Below, in pieces: positions 54,874 to 64,000 of a DNA stretch of 64,000 nucleotides. The stretch lies in assembly GCA_023078685.1 (NCBI GenBank), contig JALGAS010000005.1, positions 1,426,001 through 1,490,000 of the forward strand, written 5' to 3'. The translations under genes and the position numbers were made by a program. The DNA is from Neopestalotiopsis rosae. Taxonomy: Eukaryota > Ascomycota > Sordariomycetes > Amphisphaeriales > Sporocadaceae. Each line of letters begins with the position of its first letter. Position 1 is the stretch's first letter. The notes beneath the pieces are model-generated. The model made no database searches. It worked only from the letters and a program-made list of their open reading frames with translations, and had not been told where the DNA came from.

Positions 54874-55904
54874 ATGGTCCAAGCTATGCTTAAAACTTTG
54901 TTTGCCGCTGGCCTGGCACAGCTAACCATGGCCGCTACGCACGGTGAAGGTGCCGAGGGTTCGGTCATGGGCCCTGTCGCATTTCTATGGCCGGATGATC
55001 GTCCATGGAGCGCCGCCTACGACAATATCGGTCCTTGTGGAAGTTCCACAAGTGTTGGCAATAGGACCATCTACCCTCTGTGTCAGTATTACACATCAAG
55101 TATGATGAAGCATACATTGGAAGCTAACTTGAGCCCCAGCGCAAGGAGAGGTAGCCCTCACTATTGCCGATGAGGCCTACAAGGTCGCCTTTTACATGGC
55201 ATTTGACAATGGTCAGTATCACTCGTCTCGATTGCGAACCTCGCTGTCTTCGACTAACAAATATTGCCCTTTAGACCCCGACGAGGAGAGCGAGTTCACG
55301 GAGCAGGTTGTCAGCAACATTACCGAGATTGTCCCCGGACACCAATGCTACAAGATTGCAAGCATCCCGGATACTGTGAAAGCTGGCACCAATGCAACAA
55401 TTCAGTTGGCATACTGGTCCACATACGAGGACGAGAATAATGGTAAGAATGAAACATTCTATGCTTGCGCAGACATTGTAAGTGTTTGCAACTTGAGTGA
55501 TCGAACTCGTCACTCCTATTCTATCATGACGTCCGTCTGCTCACCTTGCCATGATGCAGACATTCGTTGAAGATGCCGACTTTGACCTCTCCGTACCATG
55601 CTTCAACGTCACAGCCTCCGAGTTTGACTCTGGCAGCTCGACGACATCTGGTAGCTCCCCTAGTGCTACATCCACTAGCCAAAGTGACTCGTCCTCGTCC
55701 TCGTCTTCTTCTGGTATTTCCACTGGAGCCAAGGCAGGAATTGCTGTTGGCACTATTGTTGGATCTCTGGGTATTGTGGCATTGTTCGCCTTCTTCTTCC
55801 TTCGCAGAAGACGATCTGAGCCTGCATCACACGAGATGGACGAACGCGGAGCCCAAGCCGCTGCCAAGGCACCCGCGTCCGTTCGGTCGCATGAAACCAA
55901 CTAA
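54874..55904 (+). CDS. BIM1/X325-like copper-site secreted protein with C-terminal membrane span
   Basis: Four exons (54874-55081, 55140-55211, 55275-55477, 55560-55904) join in frame to 275 aa. A signal peptide (LKTLFAAGLAQLTMAA) is followed by THGEG, so a His lies near the mature N-terminus. The domain has GPVAFLWPDDRPWSAAYDN, GPCGS, GNRTIYPL, HQCYKIASIPDTVKAG and FYACADITFVE. These match the LPMO-like X325/BIM1 family (PF20238), proteins that bind copper and, in yeast pathogens, aid copper uptake. After it comes a Ser/Thr-rich stalk and one span (GIAVGTIVGSLGIVALFAFF) with a basic tail. So it is a type I membrane form rather than a GPI form. Copper binding here is inference: the exact processed N-terminus is not certain. 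Confidence 0.75.
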
Positions 55905-56048
55905 AGCTTTCATGGAAGTCATGTTCAAGGCTATGAAATGACGGAGAGGAAGTCAGAGAGTGTGTTGCAACGTTGATTGTATCGCTGGGCAGCTAGAAAG
56001 TGAAGGGTCCATGCGCTTCTCACGTGGTAATCTTCTCGGTACTATATA

Positions 56049-57966
56049 TCAAGCTGTTGACTCCTCATTCTTCTCGGTATCATGACCTGCCTTTGACTTT
56101 GAGTCCACCAGCCCATAATCAGTCTCAAGCTGTTCCCTTAACGCGACATCCTTTTCAAGAAAGAAGAGCAAGAATGCTACACCTCCAAAAGCCACTGCCG
56201 CCAGCCAAACCACTTTAAGTGCCTCCCGATAAACTGCACGGATCTCTGCCACAACTGGTTCGCTGAATGATTTGACGAAACTCGCTGAAGCGTATTGATA
56301 AGCTCCGCCTCCGGCTAATAGTTGGCGAGCACGGGGGTCAGAGATTGTGTAAATGAGCCGATCCACCTGATTGTTGAAGATAGTAGCCGGAATGGCGACC
56401 CCCCACACACCACCAACAGTTCGGATAAATGCCCAGGTTGCAGTGGCCGCGGCTTGGTCTGCTTCGGCGACTGGTGCTTGGAAAGCTGGCAGAAGTGTCT
56501 CAAGCACGACACCGCCGCCTATTGCGCAAATGCTCTGATAAGTAGCCCACTGGGCGGTGGTACTCCCCTCCCACTGCAGAGCGAACAGCCCCAAGCCCAG
56601 CACGAATACACCTTCTCCCACCAAATGCAGCATCTTGAACTTGCCGAAGCGCGAAATTAGTATTCCCGCAATAGCGCAGCCGGGGATGGAAATCAGAGTC
56701 ATGGGGAGAAGCGCAACACCTGTTCGCTCAGCCAAGAAGAGTAAAACCACCTGGAAATAGATGGGCAGGAAGTATGTGCCCCAATAGACAAGCATCCAGT
56801 GAAGAAAGGTATTGATGGCAGAGATGATCGATGTCCGGTGACAAAAAAGCCGTGGCGGCATGACGAGGTCCTGTGCGAAACCGAATCGTTCCCATAAAGC
56901 AAAGAGTGCAATGATGAGTGCACCTATTAACAAGGGAACCAAAGTCTGCCAGGAGCTCCATGAGTACCTGATGCCGGCGTAAGTGAGCGCATATAGCATG
57001 ACAATTGTACCGGTCATCAGGAGTGCATTTCCGACCCAGTCGATCCTTTTGAGCTTTTGTTGCAGTGGCATTTCCTTGTTATAATTGACATGAAGAAAGA
57101 AGTATAGAACAACCAAGGCCACGCCACCAATGGGCAAGTTGATCCAGAAGACCTGTTAAGGAGGTTCGGTCAGCAGATGGGCCATAAATTGAAGCATGTA
57201 CCTACCCATCTCCACGTCGTTGAGTCAACAATGGCTCCTCCGACAATTGGACCGCAAGTCATCCCTACGGTATACAGGATCATAATGATGGCCAAGAAGT
57301 TCCCACGCTCACGCAATGGTACCAAATCTGCTATGATTATACCTAGTGCTCGGCTATCAGTATTGATCGATGAAATTTCATAGCGACTGTTGGAACACTT
57401 ACTGACAATCATCCCAATACCTCCTGAACCGGCACCTTGAATTCCTCGTCCAGCGATCAGCATCCCACCGCTGGATGCGCCACCGCATACGCCGCTTCCC
57501 AGTGTAAATAGCACAATGGCCGACAACAGAAGCCACCGCCGACCAAAGATATTGCATAATTGACCAAACAAAGGTTGAACAGCTGCACTGTGAAATTCTT
57601 AGCGCAAGCATCAGGTGAGTCTCATTCTGTACAAACATACCAACAGACAAAAAAGGCATTGGTGATCCAGATATACTCCTCGCCCATCTGAAGATCCTCG
57701 ACAATCTTGGGCCCAGATGTCACGACGACACTGTTCTCCAACGAAGCCTGGAAGTTTGCGATGCACAGTCCCGCAATGACTGCCCAAAATCTGAAGTCAC
57801 GCCTAGAGACAGATGATGCATCGCCTTTGGCATGCGGCTCAATCGGATGCTCAGCATCATCGATGCCTGATGGATTTTTTTCGGCGTTCTTCAGCTCATC
57901 TTTAGATGAACTTCTGGCATTAGTTGAGTCGGCCAGGGCGTCGCCAGGTTTTGGGCTGCCGCTCAT
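56049..57966 (-). CDS. MFS transporter, DHA2 (14 TMS) multidrug/metabolite exporter
   Basis: The ATG at 57966 opens MSGSPKPGDALADST. Four exons with three short introns (first donor at 57640) read in frame to the stop at 56049. Key text: RFWAVIAGLCIANFQASLE (TM1), QPLFGQLCNIFGRRWLLL (motif A region), GIQGAGSGGIGMIV (motif C-like), LVPLRERGNFLAII and GPIVGGAIVDSTTWRWVFWI. The longer second half fits 14 spans. Members export drugs, toxins or the cell's own metabolites in exchange for protons. It is divergent from the P450 gene with 507 bp between start codons, which suggests shared control and a linked role. Substrate unknown. Confidence 0.85.
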
Positions 57967-58473
57967 AATGCGTAGCAAGGTTCCTTGAATATGCAGGTTC
58001 TGGTCGGCGAGGTAGATAAAGGAACAATACAGTACGATTTTTTTTGATCAATGGACAACTTATATCACCAGCGAATCGGGTGTTTAATTGAACGAAAGAT
58101 TCATTCATTTCTGCAAGCTGTGTTGAGAATTGCGGCTTGGGATGGCGTTGGTGAATTGTATCTTCAGGGATCGTGTGGTGACGGCCCAGATGCATCATGC
58201 ACGTTGGTTGCGCAACCACAGAACAAAACTCCACAGTCAATGCGACACTGTGGATTTCACTGCAAAACGCGCGGAGTGCAACCAACCAACTGACAGGAAT
58301 AGAAAGAGATGACCAGAATTCCTCTTGTCACTTCCTAGCGACTATTAGCTGGTTTGATTCCGGTATTGGGCCTTAAATGGTTGATTCCTGGAGTATCAAT
58401 AAAGTCTGCGCGAAGATCACATTTGGCCGTTGAGAATCCCCATCACCGTGTCGCAGGTGAAGCTTCGTCGATT
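57967..58473. promoter_or_regulatory. Shared promoter region of DHA2 transporter and P450
   Basis: The 507 bp between the two divergent ATGs hold no frame of interest. Co-regulation is inferred from the arrangement; I could not identify a specific binding site. Confidence 0.4.
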
Positions 58474-60465
58474 ATGGCCCCAGACTGGCTTCATCAGCAA
58501 GCACTTGCGAATTTCAACGGCAGTCAAGTAGGATTATGGCTTGGAATAGTAAGAAGACAACCACCTTTCGCCCATGACTTCCGACATCTAACCAAGAAAT
58601 TTCCAGATCATTGTGTATGCCTCGTACCGCTGCATCTATAATCTTTACTTCCATCCCGCAGCCAAGTTTCCAGGTCCTAGGCTTGCGGCCATATCAAATG
58701 TCTGGTATGCTTACCATTGGTAAGTGCTATGGAATCAATCCCATGGTTCAGAATATTTGCTCTGACAGGTGCAGGGCAACCGGGAAATATCCCTGGGCGG
58801 TTGCGAGAGCGCTGAAGAAGTATGGTTAGTATCGTGCATCATTGTGAAGTCTGCCCCGGCTTAGTCCTAATATCTCAATCATTACAGGAGACGTAGTTCG
58901 AGTAGCTCCAAACGAGCTCGTGTTTATTACGCCTCTGGCTTTTTCTGGTATGGATCCGACTCGCGACCTATGGAAGATGTCCTTGAAACGGTTCAATGCT
59001 AAGTCGGTGAACGCAGACATATACGACACGCACACATTGGGCAGGGAGCATTTCCCTAAGACCAACTTTTTGGATCTGGGCCTAGGCGATCACGGACTCT
59101 CGTGGGAGATGGACCCAGAGCGGCATCACGCAAAAGCCAAGAAGCTCGCGCCGGCTTTCAGTACAAAAGCATTGAAAGCCAAAGAGGCGACGATGCACAA
59201 GTATACCGATGCTTTCGTGCAGAGAATGAAGGAGTTGGGAAGCAGGAAAGAAGGTATTGAACTCAAGAGGGCAAGTACTTGACGGCGACAATGTTGTGAC
59301 TTGGTGTAGCGAAATATTGAGCTGATCAACCAATATATAGTGGACCGACTGGTTCGCCATGGATGCCGCTACCGATCTGGCTTACAGTCGAGAAATGCAT
59401 CATCTAAGAGACAGTAGGCGACCTGACTTACTCTAGTTGGATCATACCGCAGTATGCTAATGAAATCATGCGATTGTAGTGAAGAGTTCAAGATTCCTTG
59501 ACGAGCTGTGGATCGCAAATTTCTTCATCACGGTAAACCAAGTCTCCAAAAAGTTCCCGCTCCTGAGTCCCTTCAAATGGCTCTTTGTACCGCCTTCCAT
59601 CATCGCCAGTCGTCGCAAAATGGTGCGCATGAACCAAGAGGCCCTCGAGTCGCGCATTGAGCGTCGCGGCGCGATTGAGCATTTGGACCATTTCGAACAA
59701 CTACTACCTGCTTTCGCGCCAGAGCCCCCCAAAGAAGACTTGAACCATATAGAGGTTGTCGTTGGGCACTTGATTATCGCTGGATACGAGCCCATTGCGA
59801 GTCAGATACTTTGCACCATCATGTTCTCGCTGTTCAAACCAGAAACCTTCAAAGTGCTCGTCGACGAAATCAGACGCAACTTTCAGAGCTACGATGATAT
59901 CGACAGCGACTCTCTGGGATCGCTACAGTTCTTGCATGCGGCACTGATGGAGACTTTGCGCATTACTGTGCTGCAGAGCAGTGGACAGCCACGAATGAGC
60001 CCTGGTGCAACTGTAGACGGAATGTCCATCGCCAAAGGTGTAAGTCTCCCTGCAATCTTGATAGAATCCTTTCTCTCCAGGGCTTGCGCTGATCGCTTTT
60101 TTTGATCTCAGGTCGAGGTACAATATGGTTTCTTGGCATTCACAAGAGATTCGCGTTATTTCCATGCAGGCGACGAGTACCGGCCACAGCGCTGGCTGCC
60201 GCGGGACCACCCGCACTGGGACCCGGTGTTCAAGGACGATGCCATCAATGATTTCCATCCGTTCAGTCTAGGACCTAGATCGTGTACTGGCTTGCCTCTG
60301 GCATGGCGCCAGACCAAGGTGTTCATCGCCAAGGTATTGTGGACTTTTGATATTGAAATGTTGCCTGGGCAGACGATTACAATGGAGAAGGACTTTAGAA
60401 TGTATGGAATGTGGAGGAAGCCCAACTTTTGGGTGCGATTTCATCCCGTGTCCAGGGCAACATGA
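58474..60465 (+). CDS. Cytochrome P450 monooxygenase (TRI11/CYP65-like), with a GC-AG intron
   Basis: Seven exons (58474-58548, 58607-58719, 58769-58824, 58888-59270, 59341-59413, 59480-60039, 60112-60465) give 537 aa. The N-terminal anchor is VGLWLGIIIVYASY, followed by [18 protein letters not shown]. The I-helix has [12 protein letters not shown], the K-helix ALMETLRI (ExxR), then EYRPQRWLP and the heme loop [10 protein letters not shown] with the Cys ligand. These show a complete, probably active ER-bound enzyme. Similar P450s include isotrichodermin C-15 hydroxylase-type enzymes in fungal metabolite pathways. The fourth intron (59271-59340) has a GC donor. The divergent DHA2 transporter suggests export of the product or of a toxic substrate. 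Confidence 0.85.
59271..59340 (+). other. Non-canonical GC-AG intron in the P450
   Basis: The exon ends AAGAGG and the intron begins GCAAGT and ends ATATAG. Joining gives [20 protein letters not shown], which is the expected family text. Keeping it in the message meets TGA at 59280. Confidence 0.8.
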
Positions 60466-61756
60466 GTGTTGCCGATACTAGGATTTGGATTAGACCTGCA
60501 TTCAAGCTGATGATCTAGGGACGGTGTTTGCTTTCAATGGGATCTCTTAGTATATGGAGTTACGTGAGCAGTGTGCCGAGGGATCCTGGTGGGAAGAGCG
60601 TCAAGACTACGCAGACATTTCGAGACCTGATGTATGCTGTCTGGCTTCGTCGATAGGATATAAACCGAAGTCTTGGTGCTGATTATACACAATTAGAAAA
60701 CCTGTCAGTATCCGCTCGCCATTGCAATTAGCAAAATTGATATATCGACGTTCTCGGATCTGTGCTGCGAGGACCAGTCATAGGACATAGGCAAAAGGAT
60801 CCTAAACAATTGTCCAACACGGATTGTGAGTAGCAGTGAAATACTGTTTGTCTTCGGACTTGGGTATGTCCCGAATGCCCTGCATAGTTCCCTGTATTCT
60901 GAGCCGCCGGCAATGGCAAATGGGTATTTGAGTTAGGGTCTCGGGCAATAGAAGGCAGGTCTCATAACGCCTTGCGCCCGGTCATGACATAGCATCTAGT
61001 CCGAGCAAATACGAAGGTAATTCCCGAATAGATCCAATCGATATGTTGACAAAGCCACGGCTCTTGCGCAATTAGTGTGTGTGCCTTGACTAGGACTTCT
61101 TATCGCAAAGTGGAGGATCGACTTTTAATCTGCTGCCTGCTGTGATATGCATATGCGTTGTTGGGTGCTAGGTGAGAAAAATGTCCACAGAAAATAAAGG
61201 TGAGATTTTGGGGGGGCAGTGCTGCAGTGCTGCAGTGTTGCAGAGATCCGAGACCCCGAACTCGCCCATAGATATATTCAAATTCAGAAATTCAGCCGCG
61301 CGGCGTATGCTGAGATTGCTGAGATTGCTGACCATTGGGCCTAGGCTGGGTTTAGCATCCACCTGCGGGATCCTCCCAAGCAGTCGGATCCTCCTCGTAC
61401 ACTTCGCATCTTGTTCGCATTCCCTTCGTACTTGGTGGAACCCCAGCATAGCCGCTATATATTCCGCTAACTCATGTTTTGCGAATACGCCGCCCATTGT
61501 CCAATACGCGTATTGATAGAGGATTCTGTCTCGCTTACCAACGTTCAATCTTTTTTTGATATAAGTCGGCGAGGTTCGGATTCCATCATGGCTCTCGAAT
61601 TCAAAATTAATCAAACAGCCCTCGAAACCCAGCGAACAAGACGATTCAAAAAGTGATCAACATTGAAAACATTGTGGATATATCTACGACGACGACGACG
61701 ACGACAAGTACCACGACGACTATTTTCTTCCAAGCCAATAACACACACACGCGACA
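60466..61756. other. 1.3 kb intergenic region with microsatellites
   Basis: No gene is supported. A short CTGCAGTG-type repeat lies near 61222-61244, and a (ACG)n run at 61686-61704 falls in the 5' UTR of the RTA1 gene. Confidence 0.45.
61686..61704 (+). repeat. (ACG)n microsatellite in RTA1 5' leader
   Basis: About six ACG units, about 50 bp before the ATG at 61757. A second short ACG run follows at about 61712-61720. Confidence 0.6.
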
Positions 61757-62684
61757 ATGCTCGAATCGCGGAAAGTCACCGGCTTCAAGTACTACTACTA
61801 TGATCCCTCAAAAGCAGCTGCCGCAGTCTTCGTTACACTATTCGCCATCTCGACCTTGCTGCACCTATTCCAACTGACGAGAAAGCGGACATGGTACTTT
61901 ATACCCTTTGTCATTGGCGGCATCTTCGAGACGATAGGATATGGCGGTCGCATAGGCTCGGCTCTCCAGACGCCTAATTGGACACTCAGTCCATACATTG
62001 TACAGACATTGCTCCTCCTGGTCGCGCCGGCATTGTTTGCCGCATCGGTGTACATGATCCTCGGTCGTATTGTCCGGCTTGTGGACGGTGGGCGCCATTC
62101 GATTATCCCAATCCAATGGCTAACCAAGATATTCGTCACGGTGGACGTGATTTCCTTCTTGATGCAGGGAGCGTAAGTGTTTTACTTCCCCCTTCCTAAA
62201 CCTACGTCAGAGGGAAACGTATAGCTGACTGAATCGATCGACCAGTGGAGGTGGCCTGCTCTCCAGCGCCAAGGACTCGTCCGGTCTCCAGACGGGCGAG
62301 AACGTCATCATCGGCGGTCTGGCCGTGCAGCTGATCGGCTTCTCCGTCTTTGTCATTGTCGCGTCCATCTTCCACGTGCGCATGGTGCGGCAGCCGACGG
62401 CGGCGTCCAAGACGGTCGCGGTGCCGTGGCAGCGCTTCATGTTTGTCCTCTACGCCGTCTCGGCCCTCATCCTCGTGCGGTCCCTGTTCCGCGCCATCGA
62501 GTACGGCCAAGGCTTCGGCGGCTCGCTGCAGCATTCCGAGGGCTGGCTGTACGGCTTTGACGCGACGCTCATGTTCATCGCCATGGTGCTGCTCAACGTC
62601 TTCCACCCGAGCAAGATCATTTCCACCAGCAGTCGCAAGGGCCTAGAGGCCGGAACAGAAGAGGGCTATCATCTCCAGCACTAA
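61757..62684 (+). CDS. RTA1-like seven-span membrane protein
   Basis: Two exons (61757-62172, 62246-62684; 73-nt intron) join to 284 aa. Spans include AAAAVFVTLFAISTLLHLFQ, YFIPFVIGGIFETIGYGGR, VQTLLLLVAPALFAASVYM, IFVTVDVISFLMQGAGGG and VRSLFRAIEY...GFDATLMFIAMVLLNVFHP. The PFVIGGIFETIGYGGR and IFVTVDVISFLMQGAGGG blocks are signatures of the RTA1 family (PF04479). It includes yeast Rta1, Rsb1 (sphingoid-base release) and Pug1 (porphyrin/heme). All are linked to export of, or resistance to, toxic lipophiles in the plasma membrane. The actual substrate is unknown. The second exon is unusually GC rich compared with its surroundings. Confidence 0.88.
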
Positions 62685-63884
62685 GAGAGATGCGGAGAAG
62701 TCATTCCATAATGAGGGCGATTCGAGTAGTGCGCCCAATAACGCATCATCTTGGCCGGGCTGTTCGTACCCCCTGGAGCTCACGAAGCACAACCCGGAGA
62801 AGTGACAGCCTGAGATTTGTGAGGAATCTAGAAGAGAAGTGCCCAGATAAGCCATCCCGGAGTGAAGAGACGACCAGAAAACAAACCTTGACAGCCATTC
62901 TGCCAAGCAACTTTCAGCTGCTCACGCTCATTCTTTCAGTACTCTGTACTTTAAACAGCGGCAAAGTTGTTTGGATACTGGGACGACTGTTGTTCCCGGT
63001 CGGACCACAATGGCTTTGTGGTCTGGCTGCTTGGGAGGGCGCATATCTGCTTCAACAGATAAGAAGTACAGCGATACCTGTTTGCCTGCGATAGAGGTAT
63101 GTAGATTTTATGACCAGTCCTTTGGCAAGAGAAGGGAAGGGACTCCCTTGATGTTTAGAGTTTTGATAGAGTTTGGAGCGATTTGCGATTAACGCTTGAT
63201 TTCACCAGAGTATTGTATGATACCTACACAATAAAGCAAGATAAAATTACGGCAAATGTTCCCACGCACATTTGATTGATACATCGCATGTGCAGCAGAC
63301 TTCTGATGTTTATCTCTATCGCGAAAACGCATTGCAAATGCACTACCTTTGGCATTGCATAAAATAAACGCAGGACACTTGAGGTAAGCAAGGTTTAGCT
63401 GCCGTCTTATTTCCATGCCGGTTGTTTTTGAGAGTATGTACTTCCGCGATATCTGGATCAGCATCGAGGGACTGGATCGTCTAAATGAGAACATTACTAA
63501 ATGCGAGACGTGACTGGAGGTTGTACCAGTCCACATGATGATCAGCGCCTAACTAATCAAAGTGCAGCAACTACTGTGCGTGATGCTCAAAGGAGTCTTC
63601 TTGCAAATCCGTACTTCGATTGAGAAACACACATGGTCATGTACAGCGCGGTGATTGTCGTGCAGGTAGTTTTGTTGCCATGATTTGGCGATGGATGAAT
63701 TGTAGTGGGACTTGAGACGGGAGGATTCACTTCCATGATCTTGCAGGTGCCTGGTGCGTTTTTTCTCCAACGCTTCCAACGCCCAGATCCGTGCCGAGAT
63801 CTACCGGGATTGATTTCGCTTCCACTCTAGCGCACCCATAAAGGGTACACTAGGCCCTGACAGCGGGGGGAGGCTCGGGCAATA
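62685..63884. other. 1.2 kb interval, no gene seen
   Basis: Frames here lack start context, domains and splice support. It should contain the 3' UTRs of the RTA1 gene and of the edge gene. Confidence 0.45.
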
Positions 63885-64000
63885 TTAGCAGTTGGTCCAG
63901 GGGAAATCCAAACAATGCTGCTGGTCTAGGCCGTCGCAGGCCTGGGCCATGAAGAAGCCGCAAGCCCGCCAGCCAGCTGGGTTGCAGGCTCCATCCACTC
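63885..64000 (-). CDS. C-terminus of a Cys-rich, probably secreted protein (partial)
   Basis: One minus-strand frame runs in from the right edge to the stop TAA at 63885-63887. It reads DGACNPAGWRACGFFMAQ, then ACDGLDQ and HCLDFPWTNC. Five cysteines in 38 residues and an end on Cys suggest a disulphide-rich secreted protein. The start lies beyond the window, so a signal peptide cannot be checked. Confidence 0.45.
   Translation of the reverse strand, partial: VDGACNPAGWRACGFFMAQACDGLDQQHCLDFPWTNC

Noticed and set aside
62202..62606. 134-residue minus-strand frame rich in His/Asp/Glu
   Set aside because: Antisense shadow of the GC-rich second exon of the RTA1 gene.

Overview
This 64 kb window is nuclear DNA of a filamentous ascomycete (Pezizomycotina, most likely Sordariomycetes and perhaps Hypocreales). 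The grounds are many 50-110 nt introns with GTRNGT donors, CTRAY branch sites and YAG acceptors, together with fungal families: a SesB-type NLR, Zn2Cys6 and C2H2 regulators, DHA1/DHA2 transporters, RTA1, GPI-anchored Ser/Ala-rich proteins, Fot1/Pogo transposons and a RIP signature. The species cannot be fixed from the sequence alone. Gene models below were spliced by eye, checking frame across every junction I quote.

Layout. 0-18.8 kb is gene dense. It holds the 3' end of an MTR4/DOB1 helicase (2-217), a 1,657-aa alpha/beta-hydrolase-NACHT-WD40 NLR (minus, 687-5943), a fructosamine-kinase-like gene (6445-7778), a DHA1 transporter (8614-10257), an Asp/Glu racemase-family gene (minus, 10420-11124), two tandem F-box-like paralogues (12104-14307 and 14801-16784) and a BBE-type flavin oxidase (minus, 17068-18820). 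18.8-31.1 kb is an accessory, repeat-rich island. It has a tiny 8-Cys secreted protein (20603-20924), an AT-rich inverted-repeat element with minisatellites next to its promoter (21121-22075), a RIP-mutated Pogo element (24602-26459), an acidic membrane protein (27462-27929), and an intact Pogo element (28946-30801) sitting exactly in the 3' splice site of an intron of a GPI-anchored Cys-rich protein gene (28637-31086).

31.6-49.2 kb carries a very large CorA-like membrane protein (minus, 31650-36434), a decayed MFS transporter (37903-39834), an AflR-type Zn2Cys6 regulator (minus, 40466-41832), a kinase with a C-terminal repeat-like region (43396-46636) and an amino-acid permease (minus, 46863-49233). 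49.8-64 kb carries a small unknown gene, a C2H2 regulator, a second GPI-anchored Cys-rich protein (minus, 52993-53733), a BIM1/X325-like copper-site membrane protein (54874-55904), a divergent DHA2 transporter/cytochrome P450 pair (56049-57966 and 58474-60465), an RTA1-family protein (61757-62684) and the C-terminus of a Cys-rich protein at the right edge.

How it fits together. The P450/DHA2 pair shares one 507-bp promoter and looks like a small metabolite or detoxification module. The decayed MFS gene plus Zn2Cys6 regulator may be the remains of another. The most unusual observation is the Pogo insertion into the TAG acceptor of the GPI-protein gene. The TA target duplication rebuilds the acceptor but moves the branch site about 1.87 kb away, and read-through of the intron would yield a short secreted protein without its anchor.
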